64,000 bases of DNA from Bradyrhizobium zhengyangense (GCF_022012435.1 NZ_JAKLUA010000002.1:248001-312000), one strand, 5' to 3'; positions 31,844 through 41,457 are shown, numbered from the stretch's first letter. Numbers and translations are program-made. The notes: generated by a model from the letters alone, not told the origin.

Positions 31844-33115
31844 ATGGCCGTCGAACCAACGCGCCCTGACGAGCCACATACCTGTGTATGGTGGTTCGCG
31901 GGAGGGGCCGTGGGAAGGCAGGGGCGATGGAAGCGAGGCAATGCGGAGGATGACGCCGCGCCTCTGCGGCAGCGCCTGTTCCTGCTGCGGCTGACGATCC
32001 TTGTCGCGTTCTGTATCGGCTTGGTGATGTCTCCGGGGTTGTGGGTAGGGCCGCGGTCCTATCCACAGGTGCCGGTCTGGTCGCTGCTGCCGCCGATCGA
32101 GGGCGCCGTGGCTTTGGCGCTTTATGGCGCGCTGTTCGTGCTGGCGGGGCTCGCCGTGATAATCCCTCGCCCGCGCTGGCCGATCGCAGGCTTCCTCGTC
32201 ATCATGATCGCGTTTTGTCTTGCCGACCAGACGCGGTGGCAGCCCTGGGTGTTTCAGTACAGCTTCCTGCTCATGGTCGTCGGGCTCGGGCGCGGTGGCA
32301 GCGCGGCGCCGGCCGGCGATCTCCAGACGCTGAACCTGGCCCGGCTGGTCATCGTCTTCACCTACGTCTTCTCCGGGCTCCAGAAGATCAACCTCAACTT
32401 CATGGAGCACGAGTTTTCCTGGATCATCACACCGATCACCAGCCTGCTTCCGGCGACGACGACCCCTCTCGATGCTCTCGGCTTCCTGGTCCCTTTCATA
32501 CAGGTGACGTTCGGCGTCGGTCTGTTGACCCGGCGTTTCCGTCGCGCCTCGCTCGCCGCCGCAGTCGGCATGCACGTCTTCATTCTGGCGATGTTCGGTC
32601 CCCTGGGGTTGAATTGGAACGACATCGTCTGGCCATGGACCGCGGCCATGGCGGTGTTCGACGTGCTGCTGTTTTCTGGCAACGATGACTTCACCTGGCG
32701 CGATATCGTCTGGAACGTGCGCGATTTTCGCCATGGCGCGGCAGTGGTGCTGTTCGTGGTGCTGCCGGCGCTGAGCTTCTTCAATCTCTGGGATTCCTAC
32801 CTGTCCTCGGCGCTCTATTCCGGCAACCTCACCGAAGCGCAGATCTATCTCAGCGATCTCGGTGCGGCCTCGACACCGGGCCACGTCCGCCCGTATCTGG
32901 TGCACACCTCGGAGAACACCAACGTGCTGAATCTCCAGCGTTGGGCGATCGAGGATCTCAACGTGACGCCCTATGCGGAAACGCGCGTTTTCAAGACCAT
33001 TGCCGGCGATCTGTGCCATGCCTTGAGCGACCGCAGCCAGCTCGTGCTCGTGGTGAAGGAGCAGCGTCTGTTTTTCAGTCGTCCGGAGATCGGCTTTCGC
33101 TGCTCGCAATTGTGA
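31844..33115 (+). CDS. Multi-pass membrane protein, HTTM-like
   Basis: 423 residues with about eight hydrophobic helices: e.g. LTILVAFCIGLVMSPGLWVG, LYGALFVLAGLAVIIPRPRW, FLVIMIAFCLADQTRWQPWV. The segment TYVFSGLQKINLNF with nearby acidic and Trp residues recalls the HTTM domain shared with vitamin-K gamma-carboxylases, but the resemblance is partial. The C-terminal ~100 residues are soluble (LVHTSENTNVLNLQRWAIED). Start uncertain: ATG at 31844 has AAGG but the first 40 residues are polar. Function unknown. Confidence 0.6.
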   Translation: MAVEPTRPDEPHTCVWWFAGGAVGRQGRWKRGNAEDDAAPLRQRLFLLRLTILVAFCIGLVMSPGLWVGPRSYPQVPVWSLLPPIEGAVALALYGALFVLAGLAVIIPRPRWPIAGFLVIMIAFCLADQTRWQPWVFQYSFLLMVVGLGRGGSAAPAGDLQTLNLARLVIVFTYVFSGLQKINLNFMEHEFSWIITPITSLLPATTTPLDALGFLVPFIQVTFGVGLLTRRFRRASLAAAVGMHVFILAMFGPLGLNWNDIVWPWTAAMAVFDVLLFSGNDDFTWRDIVWNVRDFRHGAAVVLFVVLPALSFFNLWDSYLSSALYSGNLTEAQIYLSDLGAASTPGHVRPYLVHTSENTNVLNLQRWAIEDLNVTPYAETRVFKTIAGDLCHALSDRSQLVLVVKEQRLFFSRPEIGFRCSQL

Positions 33116-33144
33116 GCGGTCCAAGGGGCCGGTCTGCCCGCCAA

Positions 33145-33180
33145 CAGGAAGAGGCGCACCCTGGGGTGCGCCTCTTGTGA
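33145..33180. terminator. Bidirectional hairpin terminator
   Basis: A perfect 12-bp stem AAGAGGCGCACC (33149-33160) / GGTGCGCCTCTT (33165-33176) with a CTGG tetraloop, between the convergent genes ending at 33115 and 33202. No long T-run on either side, but stem strength and position support termination. Confidence 0.75.
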
Positions 33181-33201
33181 CACCTGGTTTTGGATCAGGG
33201 G

Positions 33202-34410
33202 TCAGTGCGTGACCAGCGGGCAGGCCGAGTCCGACAGCTTTCCGAATGCCTCCTCGCCTGTCATGGTCTGCACCAGCTTGTAGTAGTCCCAGGGCTGCTT
33301 GGATTCGTCGGGCTTCTTCACCTGCATGATGTACATCTCATGCTCCATCAGGCCGTCGGCGCGGATCTTGCCGTTGCTGGTGAACATGTCGTCGATCTTC
33401 ATCTTCTTGAGCTCGGCCATCACCTTGTCGGAGTCGGTCGTTCCCGCAGCCTTGACCGCGTTGAGGTAGGTCATGGTGGCCGAATAGTAGCCCGCCTGGT
33501 TCATGGTCGGCTCGCGCTTGGTCTTCTCAAAGTAACGCTTGGCGAAGGCGCGGGTCTTGTCGTTGAGATCCCAATACCAGCCGGTCGTGAGATAGAGCCC
33601 CTGCGCGGTCTTCAGCCCGAGGCTGTGGATGTCGCTGATGAAGGCGAGCAGCGCGGCCGGCTTCATCGTCTTGGCGATGCCGAATTCGTCGGCGGCCTTG
33701 ATCGAGTTGGTGAAATCGTTGCCGGCGTTGGCGAGGCCCAGCACTTGCGCGCCCGAGTTTTGGGCCTGAAGCAGATAGCTGGAGAAGTCGGAGGTTGATA
33801 GCGGCACGCGCACCGCGCCGACCACCTTGCCGCCATTGGCCTCGACCACCTTCGAGGCGGATTCCTGCAGCTGCGTACCGAAGGCATAGTCGGCCGTCAG
33901 GAAGAACCAGGTCTTGCCGCCCTGCTTCACCATGGTCTTGGCGGTACCGTTGCCCAGCGCCGTGGTGTCGTAGACATAGTGGACGGTGTAGGGTGTGCAG
34001 TCCTTGCCGGTCAGCGAGGCGCCGGCGGCGCCGATCGCAATGAACGGGATTTTCTTCTCCTTGGCGACATTGTTCATCGCCAGGCTGACGCCGGTGTTGG
34101 AGCCGCCGAGGATCATCGTGACGCCGTCGCGATCGGCCCATTCGCGGAATTTCTGCGCGCCGACATCGGGCTTATTCTGGTGGTCCGACACCATGAACTC
34201 GATCTTGTTGCCGAGGACGCTGCCGCCGAAATCCTCGATCGCCATCTTGGCGGCTTCGACGCCGCCAGGGCCGATCACGTCGGCATACAGGCCGGACATA
34301 TCGTCGATATCACCGATCACGACCTTGTTATCGGCCGCCTTCGCGGCGGCGGTGGCCGCCATCGACGTGGCCAGCAGCCAAGGCAGCATTCGCAGCGCAA
34401 ACAATTTCAT
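33202..34410 (-). CDS. ABC transporter substrate-binding protein (branched-chain amino acid/urea type), orphan
   Basis: 402 residues from ATG at 34408-34410, chosen for its signal peptide (MKLFALRMLPWLLATSMAATAAA). Periplasmic-binding fold type I: NKVVIGDIDDMSGLYADVIG, IEFMVSDHQNKPDVGAQKFR, MILGGSNTGVSLAMNNVA, FFLTADYAFGTQLQ, GLANAGNDFTNSIKAADEFG. It would deliver an amide or amino-acid-like ligand to an inner-membrane permease; none is adjacent. It is downstream of an acyl-CoA ligase gene but a terminator separates them, so it has its own promoter. Confidence 0.88.
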   Translation of the reverse strand: MKLFALRMLPWLLATSMAATAAAKAADNKVVIGDIDDMSGLYADVIGPGGVEAAKMAIEDFGGSVLGNKIEFMVSDHQNKPDVGAQKFREWADRDGVTMILGGSNTGVSLAMNNVAKEKKIPFIAIGAAGASLTGKDCTPYTVHYVYDTTALGNGTAKTMVKQGGKTWFFLTADYAFGTQLQESASKVVEANGGKVVGAVRVPLSTSDFSSYLLQAQNSGAQVLGLANAGNDFTNSIKAADEFGIAKTMKPAALLAFISDIHSLGLKTAQGLYLTTGWYWDLNDKTRAFAKRYFEKTKREPTMNQAGYYSATMTYLNAVKAAGTTDSDKVMAELKKMKIDDMFTSNGKIRADGLMEHEMYIMQVKKPDESKQPWDYYKLVQTMTGEEAFGKLSDSACPLVTH

Positions 34411-34502
34411 CTTGAGCGTTCCTCTTATTGGCTTGAAGTGCGGCGCGACGTTAGGGAGCCGTCGGCTCGGCTCCAATTCGTCTTTGGTCGTGACACGCCA
34501 AC

Positions 34503-34532
34503 GAAAAAGGCCCCTGCGGGTGGGCAGGGGCC
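34503..34532 (-). terminator. Strong intrinsic terminator of the acyl-CoA ligase gene
   Basis: On the minus strand GGCCCCTGC (34532-34524), 6-base loop, GCAGGGGCC (34517-34509), then TTTTTC. It lies 28 bases beyond the ligase stop. Confidence 0.92.
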
Positions 34533-34560
34533 GATTTCGGCTGATGTTGTCGATTGGGCG

Positions 34561-36189
34561 TTACGCTGCCGCGTGCGGGAAGCGATAGTCCTTGAACTGA
34601 TCGCGCAGCGCGGTCTTCAGGATCTTGCCGGTCGCGGTATGCGGGATGCCGTCGACGAAGGCGACGTCGTCGGGCATCCACCATTTGGCGATCTTGCCGT
34701 CCATGAATTTCAAGATGTCCTCGCGCGTGGCCTGTTGGCCCTGCTTGAGCTGGACGATCAAGAGCGGGCGCTCGTCCCATTTCGGGTGGAAGACGCCGAT
34801 CACGGCTGCTTCCGCCACCGCGGGGTGGCCGACCGCGAGGTTTTCGAGGTCGATCGAGGAAATCCACTCGCCGCCGGACTTGATCACGTCCTTGGAGCGG
34901 TCGGTGATCCGCATATAGCCGCCCTCATCGATGGTCGCGACGTCGCCGGTGTCGAAGAAGCCCTCCTCATCGAGGATGTTGTTGTCCAGCCGGAAATAGG
35001 CCTTGGCCACCGCGGGGCCGGAGACCTTGAGCCGGCCAAAGGTCTTGCCGTCCCAGGGCAGCTCCTTGCCGGCATCATCGGTGATCTTCATCTCGACCGC
35101 GAAGGGTGCATAGCCCTGCATCTGCAGCACATCGAGCCGCGCCTCGCCGGTCGCGTTTTGGTGCGGCGGCTTCAGCGCAGCGACGGTGCCGATCGGGCTC
35201 ATCTCGGTCATGCCCCAGGCGTGGCGGACGTTCGCGCCCATGTCGAGGAACGCCTTGATCATGGAGCGCGGCATCGCCGAGCCGCCGCAGATCACCATCT
35301 TCAGGTGCGGCAGTTTCAGATGATTGGCGGTCATGTGCTGGAGCAGCATCAGCCACACTGTCGGCACGCCGGCGGTGTGCGTCACCTTCTCGGTCGAGAG
35401 CAGCTCGTAGACCGAGGCGCCGTCGAGCTTGGCGCCGGGCATAACGAGCTTGGTGCCCTGCGAGGGCGCGGAGAAGGCGATGCCCCAGCTGTTGGCGTGG
35501 AACAATGGAACCACCGGCAGCATTGTCTCCGAGGCGCTGGTGCCAAGCGCGTCGACATTATTGGCCATCAGCGCGTGCAGCACGTTGGAGCGATGCGAAT
35601 ACAGCACGCCCTTCGGGTCGCCGGTCGTGCCTGATGTGTAGCACATCGCGGCTGCCGTGTTCTCGTCAAAGTCCTTCCATTTGAATTTGCCGTCGGCCTC
35701 GGCGATCCAGTCCTCGTAGGCCACGACGTTCTTCAGCGTGGTCTCGGGCATATGCGCCTTGTCGGTGAGGATGACGTACCGTTCGACGCTCGGCAGCTTG
35801 TCGGCGAGCTTCTCGACGACCGGCACGAAGGTGAGGTCGACCATCACGATGCGGTCCTGCGCATGGTTGATGATCCAGGCGATCTGCTCGGGGAAAAGGC
35901 GGGGATTGACGGTATGGCAGATGGCGCCGATGCCCATGATGCCGTACCAGACTTCGAGGTGACGCCAGGTGTTCCAGGCGATCGTGGCGACGCGATCGCC
36001 GAGCTTGATGCCGTCGCGCTCCAGCATCTGCGAGACCTTGAGCGCGCGCTTGTGGATTTCGGCGTAGGTGGTGCGGTGGATCGGTCCCTCGACCGATCGC
36101 GTGACGACCTCCTGCGTGCCGTGAATCTTGGCGGCGTGTTCGATGATCCGGTGGCAGAGCAGGGGCCAATCTTGCATCAAACCAAGCAT
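34561..36189 (-). CDS. AMP-forming acyl-CoA ligase, DmdB-like (3-methylthiopropionate/medium-chain fatty acid)
   Basis: 542 residues. Adenylate-forming motifs in order: A3 [20 protein letters not shown] (~residues 188-207), A4 [10 protein letters not shown]5 [10 protein letters not shown]7 [18 protein letters not shown]8 [17 protein letters not shown], and the catalytic Lys in [14 protein letters not shown]. Begins [20 protein letters not shown], like the DmdB ligases annotated in Bradyrhizobium and Rhodopseudomonas. It activates a short- or medium-chain acid to its CoA thioester; the true substrate is not readable from sequence. Confidence 0.85.
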   Translation of the reverse strand: MLGLMQDWPLLCHRIIEHAAKIHGTQEVVTRSVEGPIHRTTYAEIHKRALKVSQMLERDGIKLGDRVATIAWNTWRHLEVWYGIMGIGAICHTVNPRLFPEQIAWIINHAQDRIVMVDLTFVPVVEKLADKLPSVERYVILTDKAHMPETTLKNVVAYEDWIAEADGKFKWKDFDENTAAAMCYTSGTTGDPKGVLYSHRSNVLHALMANNVDALGTSASETMLPVVPLFHANSWGIAFSAPSQGTKLVMPGAKLDGASVYELLSTEKVTHTAGVPTVWLMLLQHMTANHLKLPHLKMVICGGSAMPRSMIKAFLDMGANVRHAWGMTEMSPIGTVAALKPPHQNATGEARLDVLQMQGYAPFAVEMKITDDAGKELPWDGKTFGRLKVSGPAVAKAYFRLDNNILDEEGFFDTGDVATIDEGGYMRITDRSKDVIKSGGEWISSIDLENLAVGHPAVAEAAVIGVFHPKWDERPLLIVQLKQGQQATREDILKFMDGKIAKWWMPDDVAFVDGIPHTATGKILKTALRDQFKDYRFPHAAA

Positions 36190-36254
36190 TCAGACGTTCC
36201 TCCGAGAAATCGCTGGGCGCATTGTCGCTCTCAGCGCAGGGCCAAAGAATTGTC

Positions 36255-37355
36255 ATGAGTTTTAGCCTGCCGGACTTTCGCCGCAAATGGTCTTATCGCG
36301 GCAATATGTCCGCCGGCGCAGCAATGGTTACCGCTGCGCTTGGGCTATCGCTCGTGCTGCCTGAGCCCGTGGACGCGCGAAACTATGCTGCACCGCTCGA
36401 TATCTTTGGTTTTGGTGCGCGGCGGCCACACCGGAGCGTTCACTCCACCAAGATACCGCTACCAAAGCCGCGGCCTGAGGAGGCCCCCAAAAGAATAGGC
36501 AAGGCAACCGACGAGGCTGCGCCGGAGGCTGACGACAAGTCTTCCCCGGAGAAGCCTCCCCCGGACAAGCCCGGCGGCAATAAGCCGGCCGAGGCTACGA
36601 CGCCGCCCGAAAAGCAGCTCTCGGCCTGCCGGCTTGCGCTGACCGAGGAGATCGCGGTCGCGCCGTCCATTCCCGACATCCACGGCCCCGGCGCCTGTGG
36701 CGGCGAAGACCTGGTGCGGCTGGAGGCCATCGTGCTGCCGGACAAGCGCAAGGTCGCGGTCAAGCCGGCGGCGACCCTCCGCTGCACCATGGCATCGGCG
36801 ATTGCGGATTGGGTGCGTACCGACATGGTGCCGCTGGCCACCAGCCTCGGCTCGACCATCACCGATCTGGACAATTTCGACAGCTTCGAGTGCCGCGGCC
36901 GCAACCGCGTCGTCGGTGCGATGCTGTCCGAGCACGGCAAGGCCAACGCGCTCGACGTGCGCGCGCTCAAGCTCGCCAACGGGCAATCGATCGGCCTGAC
37001 CGATCGCACCCTATCCCGCGACGTGCGCGAGCGCGTGCTGCATTCGGTTTGCGCGCGGTTCGCCACCGTGCTCGGCCCGGGCTCGGACTGGTACCACGAG
37101 GACCACATCCACCTCGATCTCGCGCAGCGCCGCAACGACTACCGGATCTGCCAGTGGAACGTCTGGGATCCCTTGCCGCAGATTGCGCCCCTGCTGCCGG
37201 CGGAGCGCCCCGAGGAGGCGCCGCCGCGCGAGGTTGCGGCCAAATCGGAGGTCGGCAAGGAGGCGGCCGACGATCAGGAGAAACTCACCGCGCCGGCGGA
37301 CAAGCCGGCACCCGCCTCCGGCAAGAGCAAGCCAGCAACAAAAAAGCGCCGGTGA
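36255..37355 (+). CDS. Extensin-like C-terminal domain protein, exported
   Basis: 366 residues from ATG at 36255. A signal-anchor-like segment lies at ~20-38 (AAMVTAALGLSLVLPEPV), then a Pro/Lys/Glu linker (residues ~60-120). The extensin-like C domain (~125-310) shows CRLALTEEIAVAPSIPDIHG, LRCTMASAIADWV, FECRGRNRVVGAMLSEHGKA, ALDVRALKL and DWYHEDHIHLDL, the His and Asp residues resembling D,D-carboxypeptidase-type zinc ligands. A Pro/Ala/Lys tail follows. Peptidoglycan hydrolysis is plausible, not shown. The next gene on the other strand is an L,D-transpeptidase. Confidence 0.85.
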   Translation: MSFSLPDFRRKWSYRGNMSAGAAMVTAALGLSLVLPEPVDARNYAAPLDIFGFGARRPHRSVHSTKIPLPKPRPEEAPKRIGKATDEAAPEADDKSSPEKPPPDKPGGNKPAEATTPPEKQLSACRLALTEEIAVAPSIPDIHGPGACGGEDLVRLEAIVLPDKRKVAVKPAATLRCTMASAIADWVRTDMVPLATSLGSTITDLDNFDSFECRGRNRVVGAMLSEHGKANALDVRALKLANGQSIGLTDRTLSRDVRERVLHSVCARFATVLGPGSDWYHEDHIHLDLAQRRNDYRICQWNVWDPLPQIAPLLPAERPEEAPPREVAAKSEVGKEAADDQEKLTAPADKPAPASGKSKPATKKRR

Positions 37356-37369
37356 AAACCGGCGCTTTT
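37342..37369. terminator. Bidirectional intrinsic terminator overlapping the stop codon
   Basis: AAAAGCGCCGG (37342-37352) pairs with CCGGCGCTTTT (37359-37369) around TGAAAA. The extensin-like gene's TGA (37353-37355) is in the loop. T-runs on both strands serve this gene and the convergent L,D-transpeptidase. Confidence 0.88.
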
Positions 37370-37397
37370 CGAAAGCCTTCAGATAACGCTGAAATCG

Positions 37398-38081
37398 CTA
37401 GTTGCTGCTCGGAAAACCGCCGCCGCCCTGCAGCGCGAGGCGCGAATTGTAGGGCGAGTCGCCATGCTTCGGCTCGAGCACCACGACGATGGTGCCGATC
37501 TTGACGCGGCTGTAGAGGTCGATGGCGTCCTCGTTGGTCAGGCGGATGCAACCCGACGAGATCGAAGCGCCGATATATTCAGGCTGGTTGGTGCCGTGGA
37601 TGCGGAACAGCGTGTCCTTGCCGCCCGAGTAGAGATACATCGCGCGCGAGCCCATCGGATTGTCCGGGCCGGGGGCGACATAGGTCGGAACGCCCAGACG
37701 CGAGATCTCGCCGGGGGTCGGATGCCACGCCGGCCATTCGGTCATGCTGCCGACCTTGGCGATGCCGGACCAGGCCATGGCCTCTTCGCCGACGGTGATG
37801 CCGTAGCGGATCGCCTTGCCGCCATCCATCACATAATAAAGGTAGTGGTTGTCGGAATCGACCACGATCGAGCCCGGCGATTCCTTGCGGTGGTAATCGA
37901 CAATGGCGCGACGGAACGGCTCTGCCACCGGCGTATTTTCGTACCGGATCTTGGCAAGGAGTTCCTTGTCCTTGGGCTTGAAATTCTGGGTGTTGGTGGC
38001 TTCGAAATGCGTGGCCTGCATGCAGCCCGACAGCATGAAGCCGGCAGCCAAAACTCCAACGATAACTTTTAGCGACGACAT
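37398..38081 (-). CDS. L,D-transpeptidase (YkuD), lipoprotein
   Basis: 227 residues from ATG at 38079-38081; the longer frame lacks a site and would place polar sequence before the leader. Lipoprotein signal (VLAAGFMLSGC). YkuD domain at ~70-215: GSIVVDSDNHYLYYVMDGGK, GITVGEEAMAWSGIAKVG, RIHGTNQPEYIGASISSGCI, RLTNEDAIDLYSRV, with catalytic Cys in SSGC and His in HGT. It makes 3-3 peptidoglycan cross-links or anchors proteins to the wall, acting in the periplasm. Confidence 0.92.
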   Translation of the reverse strand: MSSLKVIVGVLAAGFMLSGCMQATHFEATNTQNFKPKDKELLAKIRYENTPVAEPFRRAIVDYHRKESPGSIVVDSDNHYLYYVMDGGKAIRYGITVGEEAMAWSGIAKVGSMTEWPAWHPTPGEISRLGVPTYVAPGPDNPMGSRAMYLYSGGKDTLFRIHGTNQPEYIGASISSGCIRLTNEDAIDLYSRVKIGTIVVVLEPKHGDSPYNSRLALQGGGGFPSSN

Positions 38082-38420
38082 GGTTTGGTTCCAATCAAAA
38101 CAATACCGCGCAGGTCCTTGAAACGTAGCACCCAAGGCCTTCGACTCCGTTGATTTCATTATCGTTGAAATCCGCCACAATTCCAGCTTTTAGGGGCTTA
38201 TCCCGCGCTGCGAGACCCAACCTGTGGCTTTTTTGCCGCAAGTTTTCCGCGTCTGGGCTGGTTCTTTGGCGCGAAAAGCACAGCTGTCGATTCCGTGCCA
38301 CAGTTGGGCCATGCGGCCGCCACAAATGCAAACGCTCCGTTAATGTGGTTGTCATCATGAACTTGTCAGAATCGCGCTAAGGGCAGTCATTCTGTCGCAG
38401 GCCCCGTCTTGGAGTTGTTC
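38082..38420. other. Divergent regulatory gap between L,D-transpeptidase and corA (339 bases)
   Basis: No coding frame with support. Slightly lower GC. Contains the inverted repeat GATTTCA-N7-TGAAATC at about 38149-38169 and a T6 run near 38231. No magnesium-sensing leader could be recognised upstream of corA. Confidence 0.4.
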
Positions 38421-39398
38421 ATGTTTTCTGTGTTCGTTCCCACCGACTCCTCCCTGAAGAAGGCCGTCGTCAACGATCTCGAGGCGGTGCCCGACCACGC
38501 CGTGTGGGTCGACCTGGTCAACCCGACCGCGGCCGAGGACAAGGCGGTGGAACGGCTGCTGGGGATCGCGATCCCGACCCGAGAGGACATGCAGGAGATC
38601 GAGATCTCCAGCCGCCTCTATATCGAGAACAGCGCGCGCTATATGACCGCGACGCTGATGTGCCACTCCGATACCGACATGCCCCGGACCACGGCGGTGA
38701 CCTTCATCCTCGGCGACCATCGTCTGGTGACGGTGCGCTACGACCAGCCCAAGCCGTTCGCTCTGGTCGAGGCCAAGCTGGCCCGCACCTGCGCCCCCGC
38801 GATCACAGGCGAGATGGTGCTGATGGAACTGCTGGACGCCGTGATCGACCGTTGCGCCGACATTCTGGAACGCTGCGGTATGGAGATCGACCAGGTCAGC
38901 CACGACATCTTCGAGCCGGAGAGCGAGCGCCACGGTCACGCCAAGCAATATTCGCAGATCCTGATCTCGATCGGCCGCAAGGGCGATCTCACCTCCAAGG
39001 TCCGTGAGAGCCTGGTGTCGATCGGCCGCGTCGTGACCTTCCTGTCGGCGGTGGTGGAGGGCGTGAAATGGTCCAAGGACATGCGCGAGCAGCTCAAGAC
39101 CATGCAGCGCGACGTCGCCTCACTGACCGACCATGCTTCCTATCTCTCCAGCAAGATCACCTTCGTGCTCGACGCGATGCTCGGCGTCGTCAACCTCGAG
39201 CAGAACAACATCATCAAGCTGTTTTCGGTCATGGCCGTTGTCCTGATGCCGCCGACGCTGATCGCTTCGATCTACGGCATGAACTTCAAATCGATGCCGG
39301 AACTCGAATGGGCGCACGGCTATCCATTCGCGCTGGTGCTGATGGTGATCGCCGCGATCGTTCCGTACTGGATCTTCAAGCTCAAGAAATGGCTGTGA
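38421..39398 (+). CDS. corA: CorA-type magnesium transporter
   Basis: 325 residues from ATG at 38421 (GGAG ten bases upstream). A long soluble N-terminal domain with alpha/beta core and coiled helix (TSKVRESLVSIGRVVTFLSA, LKTMQRDVASLTDHASYLSS) is followed by two C-terminal membrane helices: FSVMAVVLMPPTLIASIYGM and PFALVLMVIAAIVPYWIF. The CorA hallmark YGMNF separates them and the C-terminus ends in basic KLKKWL. It forms a pentameric Mg2+ (also Co2+/Ni2+) channel. Confidence 0.95.
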   Translation: MFSVFVPTDSSLKKAVVNDLEAVPDHAVWVDLVNPTAAEDKAVERLLGIAIPTREDMQEIEISSRLYIENSARYMTATLMCHSDTDMPRTTAVTFILGDHRLVTVRYDQPKPFALVEAKLARTCAPAITGEMVLMELLDAVIDRCADILERCGMEIDQVSHDIFEPESERHGHAKQYSQILISIGRKGDLTSKVRESLVSIGRVVTFLSAVVEGVKWSKDMREQLKTMQRDVASLTDHASYLSSKITFVLDAMLGVVNLEQNNIIKLFSVMAVVLMPPTLIASIYGMNFKSMPELEWAHGYPFALVLMVIAAIVPYWIFKLKKWL

Positions 39399-39605
39399 TC
39401 CGGCACGCGCTTCCGAAAATAGTGACCGAGACCTTACGCCGGTCGCCGAGACAAGCCTGATGGTGTCGCAGAATAGAGCGTCATTGCGGCCACGCCGTGA
39501 TGTGTGTGCCGTGCCCCAATTCCTCCGGTAAAATTTGAGCGGTGGGCTGAACGTTTGCGCGAAACTTGTCTGCGATAAGCAGCGGGTTAGCCGCGAGGAA
39601 CAACC

Positions 39606-39824
39606 ATGGTTGAAAAACACATAACGACGCCCCCCAACGTCATCGATCTGACGAGCTATCGTCAGGTGGTGGCGAGCGGCAAGGCGCCGTCGTTGTCGGC
39701 ACGCATGTGCCGGCACTGTGGTGCTCCGCTGCTCGATGGCGAGAACGATGACGACTGCTCGACGGCATTCAACGCAGCCGCACCGCGGTTGCGCGAACGG
39801 TCGCGTCGAATTCGCCTGGATTGA
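39606..39824 (+). CDS. Small zinc-ribbon-like hypothetical protein (72 aa)
   Basis: ATG at 39606 with GAGGAAC upstream. After VIDLTSYRQVVASGKAPS comes a knuckle-like segment MCRHCGAPLLDGENDDDCST with CxxC and a third Cys, then an Arg-rich tail (RLRERSRRIRLD). With only three Cys it is an incomplete zinc ribbon unless it dimerises. This type is common in Bradyrhizobium; function not known. Confidence 0.65.
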   Translation: MVEKHITTPPNVIDLTSYRQVVASGKAPSLSARMCRHCGAPLLDGENDDDCSTAFNAAAPRLRERSRRIRLD

Positions 39825-39932
39825 GGAAGCGGAAGGAAGGGCGGGCGATCCAGTCTTGCGGCGGCGTTGTCTGGATCGCCTAGCTTCCCGCCTTTCGCGG
39901 CAAATTCCCTAGCGCTTTACGATCTCAGCCGT

Positions 39933-39948
39933 CGAGACGATCGTCTCG
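39933..39948. repeat. 16-base perfect palindrome
   Basis: CGAGACGATCGTCTCG between two convergent genes (39824 and 40012). No T-run follows. It may fold as a hairpin at the mRNA ends or be a protein-binding site. Confidence 0.45.
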
Positions 39949-40011
39949 GCGACGATGCCGTTGCGACGCCGTACTGGCAAACCGGCCAAAGCGTCACCTT
40001 CGATGCGTCAC

Positions 40012-40770
40012 CTAGACGTGCTGGCCGCCGTTGATGTGGATCTCGGCGCCGTTGACGTAAGAGCTGGTGTCCGTGCACAGCACGTAGACGATCTTGGCAA
40101 CTTCGTCCGGCGTGCCGAGCCGGTGCATCGGGATCTGCTGCTCGACGATCTTCTCGGTGCCCGGCGACAGGATCGAGGTGTCGATCTCGCCCGGCGCGAT
40201 CGCGTTCACGCGCACGCCGACGCGGCCGAAGTCGGAGGCCATCTCGCGCGTCAGGGAGGCAAGTGCCGCCTTCGAGGTGGCGTAGGCTGCGCCCGCGAAG
40301 GGATGCACGCGCGAGCCGGCGATCGAGGTGACGTTCACGACCGAGCCCTTGGCCGCCTTCAATTCCTCGATCAGGCCACGCGCGATCATGATCGGCGCGA
40401 AGAAATTGACGTGGAAGACGTGCGTCCAGGTGTCGAGGTCGGTGTCGACAGACCCGAGCCTTGAGCCGCCCGGGCCCTTCGGCGAGATCGCGGCGTTGTT
40501 GACGAGTGCGTGCAGCATGCCGCCTTCGAGGCGGTTGCGGATATCGGAGATCGCGCGCGTGGTGTCCTGAGGATTGCCGAGGTCGACCTGGATGTGATCC
40601 TCAGGGCCGGCGTCCCACGGGCAATCCTCCGGGAAGGGATGCCGCGAACAGGTGATTACGCGCCAGCCCGCCGACGAGAAGCGGATCACGGTGGCGTGGC
40701 CGATACCGCGGCTCGCTCCGGTCAGGAGCAGCGTGCGGCGCGGCGCATTGGACGAATGCGGCATGGACAT
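40012..40770 (-). CDS. SDR-family oxidoreductase (3-oxoacyl-ACP reductase-like)
   Basis: 252 residues (ATG 40770; ATG 40764 is an alternative). Classical SDR: LLLTGASRGIGHATVIRFSS for NAD(P), HALVNNAAISP (NNAG), Ser in VNVTSIAGS, AYATSKAALASLTREMASD (YxxxK), and APGEIDTSILSPG. Ends with GAEIHINGGQHV, the usual SDR dimer tail. An Arg in the CSRHPFP segment after beta-2 suggests NADP(H). Substrate unknown. Upstream of it on the same strand, 45 bases away, is pdxH. Confidence 0.88.
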   Translation of the reverse strand: MSMPHSSNAPRRTLLLTGASRGIGHATVIRFSSAGWRVITCSRHPFPEDCPWDAGPEDHIQVDLGNPQDTTRAISDIRNRLEGGMLHALVNNAAISPKGPGGSRLGSVDTDLDTWTHVFHVNFFAPIMIARGLIEELKAAKGSVVNVTSIAGSRVHPFAGAAYATSKAALASLTREMASDFGRVGVRVNAIAPGEIDTSILSPGTEKIVEQQIPMHRLGTPDEVAKIVYVLCTDTSSYVNGAEIHINGGQHV

Positions 40771-40815
40771 CTTTCAGGTCGGCCCAAAGATCGAGGCAAA
40801 GATCGAGACAAGGCT

Positions 40816-41457
40816 CTAGGGATACATCCGCGTCTTGGACCACGGCTGGCCGGCCGCGTCACGACGAAATTCGATGCGGTCGTGCAAGCGGAACGGGCGG
40901 TCGTGCCAGAACTCGATACGCGAGGGCGCAATGCGCCAGCCGCTCCAGCCGGGCGGCCGCGGCACGTCGCCGATGACGTGCTTGGCCGCGACCTTGGCAA
41001 TGGCCTGCTCGAAAGCGAAGCGGCTCTCCAGCTCTTGCGACTGCTTGCTGGCCCAGGCGCCGATCTGCGCCTGCTTCGGTCGTGTGGCGAAATAGGCGTC
41101 CGCCTCGGCATCCGTTACCGGCGTCACGTTGCCGCGGATGCGGACCTGACGGCGCAGCGACTTCCAGTGAAAAAGTAAAGCCGCCTTAGGATTTGCGGCG
41201 AGTTCGCGGCCTTTCTGGCTGGCGATGTGGCTGTAGAAGACGAAACCTTGGGTATCGAAGCCCTTCATCAGCACCATGCGCACGTCGGGCAGGCCATCAG
41301 GATCGACGGTCGCGAGCGCCATCGCGTTCGGATCGTTCGGCTCGCTCTTGATCGCCTCGTTCAACCAGGCCTCGAATAGCGCAAACGGCTCATCGGCGGT
41401 GGTGAAATCACCGGATGTTAAGGGTGTCTGGTGTTTCATCGAGGTCGTGTCGGTCAT
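40816..41457 (-). CDS. pdxH: Pyridoxamine/pyridoxine 5'-phosphate oxidase
   Basis: 213 residues from ATG at 41455-41457; the much longer frame is not needed and this length matches the family. FMN-binding split barrel: [80 protein letters not shown], and the C-terminal signature [20 protein letters not shown] with RMYP at the end. It oxidises PNP or PMP to pyridoxal 5'-phosphate. Confidence 0.95.
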   Translation of the reverse strand: MTDTTSMKHQTPLTSGDFTTADEPFALFEAWLNEAIKSEPNDPNAMALATVDPDGLPDVRMVLMKGFDTQGFVFYSHIASQKGRELAANPKAALLFHWKSLRRQVRIRGNVTPVTDAEADAYFATRPKQAQIGAWASKQSQELESRFAFEQAIAKVAAKHVIGDVPRPPGWSGWRIAPSRIEFWHDRPFRLHDRIEFRRDAAGQPWSKTRMYP

